From: Hyphomicrobiales bacterium | GTDB lineage: Bacteria > Pseudomonadota > Alphaproteobacteria > Rhizobiales > Rhizobiaceae | NCBI GenBank assembly: GCA_900472295.1 | Contig: UCIA01000007.1 | Coordinates: 65,686-129,685, forward strand | Direction: 5' to 3' | Length of the DNA stretch: 64,000 nt | In this document: positions 7,736 to 17,014 of the stretch, piece after piece | How the letters are laid out: each line of letters opens with the position of its first letter | Numbering within the stretch: the first letter of the stretch is position 1 | Notes under the pieces: generated by a model | Told to the model about the DNA's origin: nothing | Database searches by the model: none | Seen by the model: the letters and a program-made list of their open reading frames with translations, nothing else | Position numbers and translations under genes: made by a program

Positions 7736-9205
7736 TCAGGCCGCGGCGATCTCGTTGCCGAGCCGAACCGTCTCGGCGACCAGAAGATCGAGGTCCTCGC
7801 GCCGGGTGCGGTGATTGTTGATCGCCACCCTGAGGCAATGCCGGCCCTGCACCGTCGTATCGGAAATGGCGGCGATGCCCTCTTCCTGCAGCCTCAGCAT
7901 GATCTCGGTGTTGAGCGCCTTCGAACCCTCGCCATCGAGCCCCCCGGCGCGATAACGGAAGCAGACGATGTTGATACTGGTCGGCGCCGTCAGTTCGAGC
8001 GCCGGCTCGGCCTCGATCAGGCCCGAGAGATAATGCCCTTGCGCGATGTTCTGGTCGATCAGGCGGCCGAATTTTTCGACGCCATGTTCCCGCAGTGCCA
8101 TCCACACTTTGAGCGCCTTGAAGCCGCGTGACGTCTGCAGGCCGTAATCGTGCAGCCATTGCCCCGAGGCCAGCCCACGCGGCGTCGATTCCAGATATTC
8201 CGGCGTCACCGCGAAGGTCTTGCGATGCGCTGCCGCATCCCTGACCAGGGCACAGCCCGCCTCGAAAGGTGCATGCAGCCATTTGTGCGGATCGAGCGCT
8301 ATGGAATCGGCCCACTCGAGACCGGCGACGCGATGGGCATTCTCTGGCGCAATCGCAATCAGCGCGCCGATGCAGCCATCGACATGGAACCAGAGGTCTT
8401 CCTCATGCGCCAGCCTGGCCAGCGCCTGCAGATCATCGATGGCGCCAGTGTTGACCGTGCCGGCATTGCCGATGATGCAGGCCGGCTTGAACCCGGCCGC
8501 ACGATCCTCCGCAATCGCCGCCCGCAAAGCGCCGATGTCGATGCGCAGGCTGGCGGCGGTGGCAATGCGGCGCAGCGCCTTGTTGCCGAGGCCGAGCGTC
8601 TCCATCGCCTTGCGGTGGCAGGAGTGGATCTGGTCCGAGCCATAGAAACGCAGCGGCCTTTCGATGGCTCCAACGCCGTGCTCGCGCACGTCGATGCCGG
8701 CCTTGCTGTTGCGTGCCACGGTCAGCCCGATGATGTTGGCCATCGAGCCACCGCTGACCAGCGTGCCGCTGGCCGAAGCCGGCATGCCCATCATCTGCTT
8801 GCACCAGTCGACCACCTGGCTGTCCATCAGGGCGGCGGCATGGTTGCCGCCGCCGAGATTGGAGCCCTGGATGGCCGCCAGGAAATCGCCCAGCGCCCCG
8901 GTGAAATTGCTGGACCCCATATACCAGGACCAGAAACGCGGGTGGATGTTGCCCATCGGATAGGGCATCACCTTGTCCACGATATCGCCATAGATCTCGG
9001 CAAGCGGCGTCGGCGATTGCGGCAGCGATGCGGTGAAGAAATCCCTCACATCGCCAGGCATCTCCTGCCACACCGGCCGTTCCCTGACGTCGCGCAAGTA
9101 AGCGACGGCATCGTCAACGATCCGATGCGACAGGTGCTGCACATCGGCCCAGTCCGAGGGGTCAAGCGTTTCCTCGGCAGCCGAGGTGACAGGCATCGCG
9201 TCCAT
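7736..9205 (-). CDS. Group II PLP-dependent amino-acid decarboxylase
   Basis: 489 residues. The pyridoxal-phosphate site is clear: K308 in the DPHKWLHAPF motif, the upstream HVDGCIGA segment with the PLP-binding Asp, and the TLVSGGSMAN loop. The overall form is that of aromatic-L-amino-acid, tyrosine or glutamate decarboxylases. The substrate cannot be read from sequence. The start at 9205 has a GGGAG site at good spacing; Met at 9211 is the alternative. It lies 25 bp downstream of the cysteine-synthase-like gene on the same strand, so a shared transcript and a sulfur amino acid as substrate are plausible (inference). Confidence 0.85.
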   Translation of the reverse strand: MDAMPVTSAAEETLDPSDWADVQHLSHRIVDDAVAYLRDVRERPVWQEMPGDVRDFFTASLPQSPTPLAEIYGDIVDKVMPYPMGNIHPRFWSWYMGSSNFTGALGDFLAAIQGSNLGGGNHAAALMDSQVVDWCKQMMGMPASASGTLVSGGSMANIIGLTVARNSKAGIDVREHGVGAIERPLRFYGSDQIHSCHRKAMETLGLGNKALRRIATAASLRIDIGALRAAIAEDRAAGFKPACIIGNAGTVNTGAIDDLQALARLAHEEDLWFHVDGCIGALIAIAPENAHRVAGLEWADSIALDPHKWLHAPFEAGCALVRDAAAHRKTFAVTPEYLESTPRGLASGQWLHDYGLQTSRGFKALKVWMALREHGVEKFGRLIDQNIAQGHYLSGLIEAEPALELTAPTSINIVCFRYRAGGLDGEGSKALNTEIMLRLQEEGIAAISDTTVQGRHCLRVAINNHRTRREDLDLLVAETVRLGNEIAAA

Positions 9206-9230
9206 GCGCATTGCTCCCGATGGCCCGCGT

Positions 9231-10316
9231 TCATGCCGGGAACTGGCAGCCGGGCGTCGAGCGCGACAGAGCAAGCTCTTCCGCATTCATCTCGGCCTCG
9301 ATGCCGTCGAACAAAGGCGTCGACATATAGCGTTCGCCGGTATCGGGAAGCATGCACAGGATCACCGAACCGGCAGGCGCCGTGCCGGCGATCTGGCGTG
9401 CCACGGCAAAAGCCGAACCGCCGGAAATGCCGGTGAAGATGCCTTCCTGCTGCGCCAGTGCCTTGGCCCATTTCATACCCTCCGGCCCGGCGATGGGCAT
9501 CACCTCGTCATAGAGGTTGCCATCGATCGCTTCTTGCAGGACACCAGGGATGAAATCCGGCGTCCAGCCCTGGATCGGGTGCGGTTCGAAGGCCGGATGA
9601 CTGGCAGCCGGCGCACCACCTGCCCCGCGCACCTGCGGCTTGCCGCTGCCGACAAGTTGCGCATTGGCCGGCTCGGCCAGCACGATCCTGGTCTCCGGCC
9701 GCTCGCGGCGCAGCACACGCGCCACGCCGGCAACAGTGCCGCCGGTGCCATAGCCGGTGACGAAATAGTCGAGCCGCGAGCCGGCGAAATCATTGACGAT
9801 CTCGCGCCCCGTGGTCGCTTCGTGAATAGCGGCGTTGGCCTTGGTCTCGAACTGGCGAGCCAGGAACCAGCCATTGGCCTCGGCCAGTTCCACCGCCTTC
9901 TTGTACATGCCAAAACCTTTCTCTGCGCGCGGCGTCAGCACCACCTTGGCGCCCAGCATGCGCATCAGCTTGCGGCGCTCGACCGAGAAGCTGTCGGCCA
10001 TCGTCACCACCAGCGGATAGCCCTTTTGCGCGCAGACCATGGCAAGGCCGATGCCGGTGTTGCCGCTGGTCGCCTCGACGACGGTCTGGCCCGGCTTCAG
10101 CGCCCCGCTGCGTTCGCCTTCCTCGATGATGTTGAGCGCAAGGCGGTCCTTCACCGACGCAGCCGGATTGAAGAACTCGGCCTTGACGTAGATGGTCGCA
10201 TGCGCCGGGCCGAGATTGTTGACGCGGATGACCGGCGTATCGCCGACGGTGTCGAGAATGCTGTCGAACAGGCGGCCGCGGCCGGCCGTGGTTCTGATTT
10301 TCTGCTGATGCAACAT
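9231..10316 (-). CDS. cysK: Cysteine synthase / OASS-family PLP enzyme
   Basis: 361 residues, longer than the usual 310 or so of CysK. PLP lysine K56 (in NPAASVKDR), substrate loop TSGNT at 83-87, and phosphate loop GTGGT (in TGYGTGGTVAG) are all present, followed by a family-typical IQGWTPDFIP segment. It would replace the acetyl group of O-acetylserine by sulfide or another nucleophile. Good AGGAG site ahead of 10316; the open frame extends upstream but without family similarity. It is divergent from a SARP/TPR regulator and followed by a PLP decarboxylase, which is unusual for housekeeping cysK and suggests a specialised paralogue. Confidence 0.85.
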   Translation of the reverse strand: MLHQQKIRTTAGRGRLFDSILDTVGDTPVIRVNNLGPAHATIYVKAEFFNPAASVKDRLALNIIEEGERSGALKPGQTVVEATSGNTGIGLAMVCAQKGYPLVVTMADSFSVERRKLMRMLGAKVVLTPRAEKGFGMYKKAVELAEANGWFLARQFETKANAAIHEATTGREIVNDFAGSRLDYFVTGYGTGGTVAGVARVLRRERPETRIVLAEPANAQLVGSGKPQVRGAGGAPAASHPAFEPHPIQGWTPDFIPGVLQEAIDGNLYDEVMPIAGPEGMKWAKALAQQEGIFTGISGGSAFAVARQIAGTAPAGSVILCMLPDTGERYMSTPLFDGIEAEMNAEELALSRSTPGCQFPA

Positions 10317-10416
10317 GGATAAACTCCTGGTTTTGCTCACGGGCCGGTTACAGACCGGCGGTTTGGGCGGCGAGGTTTCGACACCTTGCCGCACTACAGG
10401 TCCTTGACGTGCCATT

Positions 10417-10434
10417 ATGTGGAAAACACCACAT
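10417..10434. promoter_or_regulatory. 18-bp dyad in divergent promoter region
   Basis: ATGTGG-AAAACA-CCACAT is a perfect inverted repeat with 6-bp arms and a 6-bp spacer. It lies in the 188-bp region between cysK (minus) and the SARP/TPR regulator (plus). The position suits an operator for the divergent regulator; function is inferred. Confidence 0.5.
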
Positions 10435-10504
10435 TCGACGCACAAATCTGCGAGCCGGTGCACTTTGTCGGGTTTGGTGATAAAGCAAGAGCTGGAGGGC
10501 CAGC

Positions 10505-12544
10505 GTGGGAGCGGGCGTGGAAACAAGCGTGGAATCGAGCCAGACAGGCAGCCAGAAAGGCCTTTCCCTGCGGTTTTTCGGGCCACTGGCGATTCTGCGT
10601 GACGGCATTCCGGTGGCTTTGCCGGCATCGCGCAAGCTGCGCGCGCTGCTGGCCTATTTGGCGCTGGCGCCCCATCCGGTCGGACGTGGCAAGCTCTGCG
10701 AATTGCTGTGGGATGTTCCAAATGACCCCAGGAGCGAGCTTCGCTGGTGCCTGAGCAAGCTGCGGGCTGCCCTCGACGAACCCGGCCGCAGCCGGATCGA
10801 AACCGCCGATGATACGATCGCGCTTGATCTCGATGGTATCTCGGTCGATGTGCTAGATGTTGGCGCCGCAACTGCGGCAGGCATCGAAACGCTCGATCCG
10901 CAGCGGCTGCAGGCGCTTTCGAGCCTGTTCGTCGGCGATTTCCTCGAAGGGCTGGAGATCGATCGCAGCCCGCTCTTCAACAGCTGGCTGACCGCGCAAC
11001 GTCGCCGTTTCGGCGCCTGCCACGCGGCCATACAGGAACATCTGGTCAAGACGCTCCCGGCTGACTCGGAGGATGCCTCCGCCCACCTCGAAAAATGGCT
11101 GGAACTGACCCCGTTCGACAGCTGCGCCCACATCGCGCTTCTCACAAGGCTGGCGCGGCGCGGCCAGTTCGGCGCCTGCGAGGACCATCTTGCCGCCGCC
11201 GCACAGTTGTTTCAGTCGGAAGAGCTGGACTTCGGCCCGGTGCGCAAGGCGTGGGTGGCAATCCGCAATGAACGGCCCTGCGCGACCTTGCCGGCACAGC
11301 CGGTAGCGCTGCCTATAGCAATTCAGGCGCCGATTGCGCTTGCCGGTATCGAGTCAGCGACGCCGCACAAGGCTTCGCTAGCCGTGATGCCGTTTGCCGA
11401 AGACGCTGGCGGCGTTCGCGGCGGGCTGGCCGACGGTTTGACCCACGACATCATAACCCGCGTCGCCAAGCTGAGGGACTTCTTCGTCATTGCCCGCGGC
11501 TCGGTATTTGCACTGGCGGAAAAGAACATCGCGCCGGAGGATGCCGGCCGCCGGCTGAATGTCGACTATGTCGCCACCGGCTCGGTGCGCAGTCTGGCGG
11601 GCCGCCTGATCGTCACCGTCGAACTCGTCGAGGTGCGCACGGCCAGGATCGTCTGGGCCGAGACCTTCGAGCGCAAGCCCGACGACATCTTTTCCGTCCT
11701 TGACGATATCGGCAACAGCATCGTGGCCTCGATCTCATCCGAGATCGAAACGGTCGAGCGCAACCGCGCCATGCTGAAAGCGCCCAATTCACTCAACGCC
11801 TGGGAGGCCTACCATCGCGGCCTCTGGCACATGTATCGCTTCACCCGCAGCGAGAACGACCTCGCACGGCATTTCTTCGACATTGCTGTCAGGCAGGATC
11901 CGACATTCACCCGCGCCTATGCCGGCCTCTCCTTCACCCACTGGCAGAGCGCCTTCCAGCGCTGGGGCGACCGCGACCAGGACAGCGCGCTTGCCTATGA
12001 AACAGCCGGCCAGAGCCTGTTGATCGACGATCACAATCCGGCCGCGCATTGGGCCATGGGCCGGGCATTGTGGCTGCGCGGCGAGGGTGACGCATCGGTG
12101 CTCGAACTGGAAAGAGCCGTCGACCTCAGCCCCAATTTCGCCCTTGGCCATTATGCGCTGTCCTTCGTGCATTCGCAGTCTGGCGACCCGCACGCGGCGA
12201 TCGGATCGGCGGACCATTCGCGCCATCTGTCGCCGTTCGACCCGATGCTGTTCGGCATGCTGGGCGCACGCGCCATGGCGCATGTCCGTCTCGGCCAGTT
12301 CGACGAGGCAGCCGAGTGGGCGCTGAAAGCGGCTGCCCGCCCCAACGCCCATGTCATCATCCTGTCGATCGCCGCCCACTGCCTGGCGCTGGCCGGACGG
12401 CTCGACGAGGCCAAAACCTTCGCCGCCGCCATCCGCAAGACGCTCCCGGACTACCGTGCCGACGACTTCATCGGTACGTTCCGTTTCGACCCGGACGCCA
12501 CGGCCCTGTTCAAGCTCGGCGCCAAGCGCATAGGGCTGGCCTGA
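10505..12544 (+). CDS. SARP/BTAD-type regulator with TolB-like and TPR domains
   Basis: 679 residues, GTG start. Residues about 20-100 form an OmpR-like winged helix as in SARP regulators (RFFGPLAILRDG, then LRALLAYLALAP and the ELLWDVP segment). Residues 105-255 resemble the BTAD helical domain. Residues 290-420 are a TolB N-terminal-like region (SLAVMPFAED, then YVATGSVR) common in rhizobial adenylate-cyclase-type proteins. The remainder is TPR-like helices. There is no membrane helix, so it is cytoplasmic. It is divergent from the cysK-decarboxylase pair, which is its likely target. Confidence 0.82.
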   Translation: MGAGVETSVESSQTGSQKGLSLRFFGPLAILRDGIPVALPASRKLRALLAYLALAPHPVGRGKLCELLWDVPNDPRSELRWCLSKLRAALDEPGRSRIETADDTIALDLDGISVDVLDVGAATAAGIETLDPQRLQALSSLFVGDFLEGLEIDRSPLFNSWLTAQRRRFGACHAAIQEHLVKTLPADSEDASAHLEKWLELTPFDSCAHIALLTRLARRGQFGACEDHLAAAAQLFQSEELDFGPVRKAWVAIRNERPCATLPAQPVALPIAIQAPIALAGIESATPHKASLAVMPFAEDAGGVRGGLADGLTHDIITRVAKLRDFFVIARGSVFALAEKNIAPEDAGRRLNVDYVATGSVRSLAGRLIVTVELVEVRTARIVWAETFERKPDDIFSVLDDIGNSIVASISSEIETVERNRAMLKAPNSLNAWEAYHRGLWHMYRFTRSENDLARHFFDIAVRQDPTFTRAYAGLSFTHWQSAFQRWGDRDQDSALAYETAGQSLLIDDHNPAAHWAMGRALWLRGEGDASVLELERAVDLSPNFALGHYALSFVHSQSGDPHAAIGSADHSRHLSPFDPMLFGMLGARAMAHVRLGQFDEAAEWALKAAARPNAHVIILSIAAHCLALAGRLDEAKTFAAAIRKTLPDYRADDFIGTFRFDPDATALFKLGAKRIGLA

Positions 12545-12557
12545 TCCCTGGCCTGGC

Positions 12558-13739
12558 CTACCGCCGCAGCACCGCGCTCAGCACATCGCGTATGCCGATC
12601 GCGCCGACAAAGCGCGACTGGTCGTCGAACAGCGCCACGGGTGCGGTCTGCGAGCGGTGCATGGCCAGCATCACCGTCTTCAGCGAGGTGCCGGGCGTCG
12701 CCCAGAACACCTGCGCCGTCTCCTCCGGCTGGGCCTCGACATCGACGCACGACACCCACACGGCCGGCTTGCCGTCGCGCTCGGCGGCTGCCACCAGCCC
12801 GTGCTCGTCGATCTTGAAGCGCGTCGTCTTGCGCCGGTCGAGCCACACCCAGCCGTCCTTGCCCTCTTCGAGATCGCGGCGGTCGCGCATGACGTTCCAG
12901 GCGGTCAGCACCGACAGCGGGTTCACATTGGCGATGAAGTCGCGGACATAGTCGTTGGCGGGCTTGAGCACGATGTCTTCCGGCGCCCCGGTCTGCACGA
13001 TGCGCCCGCCCTCCATGATGGTGATGTGGGTGCCGATCTTCAGTGCCTCCTCGAGATCATGGCTGACGAAGATGATGGTCTTCTTCAGCTCCGCCTGCAG
13101 CTGCAGCAATTCATCCTGCAGCTTGGTGCGGATCAGCGGATCGAGCGCCGAGAATGGCTCGTCCATCAACAGGATCGGCGCCTCGGTGGCGAAGGCGCGC
13201 GCCAGGCCGACGCGCTGCTGCATGCCGCCGGACAGTTCGTGCGCGTATTTCTTCGACCACTGGTCGAGATTGACCAGCTTGAGCTGGCGCTGGACGCGTT
13301 CCTTGCGCTCTTGCTCCGGCACGCCGGCAAGCTCGAGGCCGAGGCCGACATTTTCCTCCACCGTGCGCCACGGCAGCAGGCCGAATTGCTGGAACACCAT
13401 CGCCACCTGCTTCTGCCGCAGCCGCCGCAGCGTCGCCTGATCGCAGGTCACGACGTCGACGATGTTGTCGCCGTCCTTGACCAGCACCTGGCCGCGCGAC
13501 ACCACGTTGAGCCGGTTGACGGCCCTCAGAAGGGTCGACTTGCCCGAACCCGACAGGCCCATCAGCACCGAGATTTCACCCTCATGCACGGTCAGGCTGG
13601 CGCCTGCGCAGCCCAGCACATTGCCGGTCTTTTCGAGAATTTCGGCGCGCGTGGCGCCGCCATCGATCAGCGCCAGCGAGCCGGCCTGGTCGGCGCCGAA
13701 GACGATATCGACATTTTTGAAGTCAACGGCGACGGTCAT
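12558..13739 (-). CDS. choV: Choline/betaine ABC transporter ATP-binding protein
   Basis: 393 residues. Walker A GLSGSGKST at 61-69, signature LSGGMQQRVGLARA, Walker B ILLMDEPFSALD and H-loop FVSHD mark an ABC ATPase. The long C-terminal part (from about residue 270) matches the CBS-like regulatory extension of the glycine betaine/proline (ProV/OpuAA) subfamily. It is the last gene of the choX-choW-choV order known from Sinorhizobium meliloti, and its ATG overlaps the stop of choW. It would drive high-affinity choline uptake for glycine betaine synthesis. Confidence 0.9.
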   Translation of the reverse strand: MTVAVDFKNVDIVFGADQAGSLALIDGGATRAEILEKTGNVLGCAGASLTVHEGEISVLMGLSGSGKSTLLRAVNRLNVVSRGQVLVKDGDNIVDVVTCDQATLRRLRQKQVAMVFQQFGLLPWRTVEENVGLGLELAGVPEQERKERVQRQLKLVNLDQWSKKYAHELSGGMQQRVGLARAFATEAPILLMDEPFSALDPLIRTKLQDELLQLQAELKKTIIFVSHDLEEALKIGTHITIMEGGRIVQTGAPEDIVLKPANDYVRDFIANVNPLSVLTAWNVMRDRRDLEEGKDGWVWLDRRKTTRFKIDEHGLVAAAERDGKPAVWVSCVDVEAQPEETAQVFWATPGTSLKTVMLAMHRSQTAPVALFDDQSRFVGAIGIRDVLSAVLRR

Positions 13740-14590
13740 TTCTTGCCTCCAACGCCGATACGCGTCATCCGGTCGAGCACGATGGCGAGCACGACGATTG
13801 CCAGACCCGCCTCGATCCCGAGGTCGATGCGGCGCGAACCGAGCGCACGGTTGATTTCAGTGCCGAGGCCGCCGGCGCCGATCAGGGCGGCAAACACCAC
13901 CATCGACAGCGACAGCATGATCGACTGCGTCAGGCCGGCCATGATGGTCGGCAGCGCCGATGGCAGTTCGACCTTCCACAGCAATTGCTGCTTGGTGGCG
14001 CCGAACGCCTCGCCGGCCTCGATGATTGATTTCGGCACCGAGACGACGCCGAGATGGGTGAGCCGCACCGCTGTCGGGATGACGAAGATGATGGTGACGA
14101 TGAGGCCGGGCGCGTTGCCGAGGCCGAATAAGGTCAAGACCGGGATAAGGTAGACGAAGGTCGGCAGCGTCTGCATCAGGTCGAGCACCGGCAGCATGAT
14201 GCGGTAGACCTTCGGCTTGTGCGCGGCCCAGATGCCCAGCGGCACGCCAATGGCCATCGACGCCGTGGCAGCCGCAACCACCAGCACCAGCGTCTCAACC
14301 GTCTGCTTCCACAGGTTCTGGTTGAGGATGAACAGCAGCCCGAGGAAGACGGCCAGGGCGAGGCCCTTGGAGCGCTGCAGGAAATAGGCGAGCAGCGCAA
14401 TCAGCGCGATGAGGAGGACAGGCGGCACCAGCAACAGCGTGTCGACCACGCCGTCGAGCAGGAAATTCAGGCCGCCGGAAAGGCCACGGAAGAAGGCGTT
14501 GAAATTGTCGGTGAGGAAAGTAAAGAACGCTTTGCCCCAGGCGCCTATGGGGATCTTGTAACTGACCAGGAATTTTGAAATCGGATCCAT
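13736..14590 (-). CDS. choW: Choline ABC transporter permease
   Basis: 284 residues with about six membrane helices and the inner-membrane permease loop (EAGEAFGATKQQLLWKVELP) that docks the ATPase. The start at 14590 follows a GAGGGG site; the open frame begins 14 codons earlier but that part is basic and not family-like. The stop overlaps choV by 4 bp (ATGA). This is the membrane channel of the ChoXWV importer in the ProW/OpuAB subfamily. Confidence 0.9.
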   Translation of the reverse strand: MDPISKFLVSYKIPIGAWGKAFFTFLTDNFNAFFRGLSGGLNFLLDGVVDTLLLVPPVLLIALIALLAYFLQRSKGLALAVFLGLLFILNQNLWKQTVETLVLVVAAATASMAIGVPLGIWAAHKPKVYRIMLPVLDLMQTLPTFVYLIPVLTLFGLGNAPGLIVTIIFVIPTAVRLTHLGVVSVPKSIIEAGEAFGATKQQLLWKVELPSALPTIMAGLTQSIMLSLSMVVFAALIGAGGLGTEINRALGSRRIDLGIEAGLAIVVLAIVLDRMTRIGVGGKK

Positions 14591-14649
14591 CTTGCCCCTC
14601 TTTGGCAGTCGCCGTCCTTGCCGGACGATCATCTTGTCACAGGATATGG

Positions 14650-14683
14650 AAAAGGGCAGCCTTTTCTAAGTGGCTGCCCTTTT
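14650..14683 (-). terminator. Intercistronic hairpin between choX and choW
   Basis: Arms 14650-14661 and 14672-14683 are perfect 12-bp reverse complements, and on the minus strand the stem ends in a run of four Ts. It lies between choX (upstream) and choW. A partial terminator or RNA-stability hairpin after the binding-protein gene is a common way to make more binding protein than permease. Confidence 0.7.
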
Positions 14684-14713
14684 TGATCCGGTCACGCCGA
14701 ACGCAAAGTCGGC

Positions 14714-15649
14714 TCAGCTTCCGAGCGCGGTCTTGACCGCAGCCGCGGCATCGCCGCCGTCGAAGGTGGTGACGCCGGCAATCCACGGCGTGACCGCGTC
14801 AGGGTGCTTCTTCAGCCAATCCATCGCGACCGTGTTGGCATCGCCGCCCTTCAGGATGGCGTCCATCATCTCGCCTTCCATGTCCAGGTTGAACTTGAGG
14901 TTGGCGATGAACTTGCCGACATTCGGGCATTCGGTGGTGTAGCCCTTGCGCACATTGGTATAGACGGTGGCGGCGCCGAAGCCGCTATCGCCCATGCCGT
15001 CGAGATAGGTGAGCTTCATGGCGCCCATCACCGGATGCGGCGTCCAGCCGAGGAAGGCGATCCACTCATTGTTCTTCATCGACTGCTCGGCCTGCGTCAG
15101 CATGCCGGCTTCCGAGGATTCGACCAGCTCGAAACCTTCGAGGTTGTCCTTGGGATTCTTGATCATGTCGAGAATGATGCGGTTGCCGTCATTGCCGGCC
15201 TCGATGCCATAGATCTTGCCGTTGAACTTGTCCTTGAACTTCCCGATATCGGTCAGCGACTTGACGCCGGCCTCGGCGACATAGGTCGGCACGACGATGC
15301 CGTAGCCGGCGCCGGTCAGGTTGGTGCCGATCGTCTCGACCGAACCGTCGGCGGTATAGTCCTTGATGTCGTTGGTCATCGACGGCATCCAGTTGCCGAG
15401 GAAGACGTCGAGATCCTTGTTCTTCAGCGACGCCATGGTCACCGGCACCGACAGCTGGATCGTCTGCGGCTCGTAGCCAAGCGCGGTGAGCAGCACCGAA
15501 GCGACGCCGGTGGTCGCCTGGATGTCGGTCCAGCCGACATCGGAAAGGCGCACCGCCTTGCAGCTCTCCGGATCACCGGCGAGGGCAGCGCTCGTCGACA
15601 GGAAGGTCGCCAGACCGAGGCCGGCGACGAAGGTGTTCATACGCGACAT
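14714..15649 (-). CDS. choX: Choline ABC transporter substrate-binding protein
   Basis: 311 residues with a cleavable signal peptide (residues 1-24, LSTSAALA-GD). The mature protein belongs to the OpuAC/ProX-type binding proteins: VRLSDVGWTDIQATT near the N terminus, GNWMPSM, and a WLKKHPD segment near the end. In ChoX the ligand's trimethylammonium group is held in an aromatic box; several Trp and Tyr residues in these motifs are present. GGGAG site ahead of the start. First gene of choXWV; a hairpin follows it. The gene order and the GNWMPSM form favour choline over proline betaine. Confidence 0.9.
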   Translation of the reverse strand: MSRMNTFVAGLGLATFLSTSAALAGDPESCKAVRLSDVGWTDIQATTGVASVLLTALGYEPQTIQLSVPVTMASLKNKDLDVFLGNWMPSMTNDIKDYTADGSVETIGTNLTGAGYGIVVPTYVAEAGVKSLTDIGKFKDKFNGKIYGIEAGNDGNRIILDMIKNPKDNLEGFELVESSEAGMLTQAEQSMKNNEWIAFLGWTPHPVMGAMKLTYLDGMGDSGFGAATVYTNVRKGYTTECPNVGKFIANLKFNLDMEGEMMDAILKGGDANTVAMDWLKKHPDAVTPWIAGVTTFDGGDAAAAVKTALGS

Positions 15650-15890
15650 TGATAGTCTCCCATTGCGATTCTTTTTTTGGCGAAACGAAGTTACGGTTTG
15701 TGTCTCCGCCTTGTTTCGTCAGCCAAACACCATTCTGGAGCGGTTTCAAGCATTAAGGCAATCACGATCAACGGCGCAGGCTGGCCGATCAGCGACACGC
15801 TTGCCGCTTTTTTGATGGCAGCCGGCTTTTCCAGTGAAATGCTGCAGCGCCCCCTCCCCGCAGCGGGACAACTCGGCTTAAAAGGGCGGC

Positions 15891-16502
15891 ATGGCCAAGC
15901 TTTACTTCCACTACGCGACGATGAATGCCGGCAAGACGACGATGCTGCTGCAGGCGTCCTACAATTATCGCGAACGCGGCATGGCGACGATGCTGTTCGT
16001 CGCCGGCCACTATCGCAAGGGCGACACCGGGCTGATCTCCTCGCGCATCGGCCTCGAGACCGAGGCAGAGATGTTTCGCGACGGCGACGATCTCTACGCC
16101 CGCGTCGCCGAGCATCACCAGCATACGACGGTGCATTGCATCTTCGTCGACGAGGCGCAGTTTCTTGAGGAAGAACAGGTCTGGCAGCTCGCCCGCATCG
16201 CCGACCGGTTGAACATCCCGGTCATGTGCTACGGCCTGCGCACCGATTTCCAGGGCAAGCTGTTTTCCGGCTCGCGCGCGCTTCTGGCCATCGCCGACGA
16301 TCTGCGCGAAGTGCGCACCATTTGCCGCTGCGGCCGCAAGGCGACGATGGTGGTGCGTCTTGGCGCCGACGGCAAGGTAGCAAGACAGGGCGAACAGGTG
16401 GCGATCGGCAAGGACGTCTATGTCTCGCTCTGCCGCCGTCATTGGGAAGAGGAAATGGGCCGCGCGGCGCCCGACGATTTCATCGGCTTCACCAGAGGCT
16501 GA
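15891..16502 (+). CDS. tdk: Thymidine kinase
   Basis: 203 residues. Phosphorylates thymidine to dTMP with ATP in the salvage pathway. The P-loop MNAGKTTMLLQ, the CIFVDEAQF Walker B/DEAQ motif with the catalytic Glu, and the lasso region with zinc-binding Cys (ICRCGRKAT and a C-terminal SLCRRHW) match type II thymidine kinases. ATG at 15891 has a weak AAGGGCGG site. Divergent from choX, 241 bp apart. Confidence 0.95.
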   Translation: MAKLYFHYATMNAGKTTMLLQASYNYRERGMATMLFVAGHYRKGDTGLISSRIGLETEAEMFRDGDDLYARVAEHHQHTTVHCIFVDEAQFLEEEQVWQLARIADRLNIPVMCYGLRTDFQGKLFSGSRALLAIADDLREVRTICRCGRKATMVVRLGADGKVARQGEQVAIGKDVYVSLCRRHWEEEMGRAAPDDFIGFTRG

Positions 16503-16630
16503 ACGACCGGGGCAGCAATCGGAAGCACCGTCAAACGAGCGGTCGGGACCTCTAAATCCCGCCGCCATATGGCGTTTGTTAAGGCCTGCAGCCTATTTTG
16601 CCGCCCAGCCAAAGCCAGCCGGGGACTGCC

Positions 16631-17014
16631 ATGCTTCGAGCCATTCCGTCCGCACTCGCCTTTTATCTAGCTGGCGTCCTCGTCGCGCAGGCAGACGGCG
16701 ACGCTGCACTAGGCAAGAAAGTGTTCTACCGCTGCATGGCCTGCCACGAGGCGGCGACCGACCGCGACAAGGTCGGCCCGCACCTCCTGGGTGTCGTCGG
16801 CCGCACCGCCGGTAGCGCCGAGAATTTCAACTATTCGCAGGCCATGAAGGATGCCGGCGCCGCCGGCCTCGTCTGGGACGAGACGAACCTTGCGGCCTAT
16901 CTCAGCGCTCCCAAGCTGAAAATCCCCGGCAACAGGATGGCCTTCCCGGGCCTGACCAATGACGACGACATCGCCAACGTCATCGCCTATCTGAAGGCCG
17001 ATCCGAAGCCTTGA
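16631..17014 (+). CDS. Class I cytochrome c, exported
   Basis: 127 residues. A short signal peptide (about residues 1-22) precedes a soluble cytochrome c with one haem site, CMACH at residues 35-39, and a candidate axial Met in the GNRMAFPG loop near residue 101. Size and motifs fit the cytochrome c2/c550 group acting in periplasmic electron transfer. The frame is open upstream; the Met at 16631 directly starts the signal sequence. Stands alone, 128 bp after tdk. Confidence 0.9.
   Translation: MLRAIPSALAFYLAGVLVAQADGDAALGKKVFYRCMACHEAATDRDKVGPHLLGVVGRTAGSAENFNYSQAMKDAGAAGLVWDETNLAAYLSAPKLKIPGNRMAFPGLTNDDDIANVIAYLKADPKP

Noticed and set aside
9186..10322. 378-codon plus-strand frame opposite the cysK-like gene
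   Set aside because: Antisense shadow; the minus strand encodes intact PLP-enzyme motifs.
10317..10871. Upstream extension of the cysK frame on the minus strand
   Set aside because: It would run antisense into the regulator gene, has no similarity to OASS proteins, and the AGGAG-supported ATG at 10316 fits the family.
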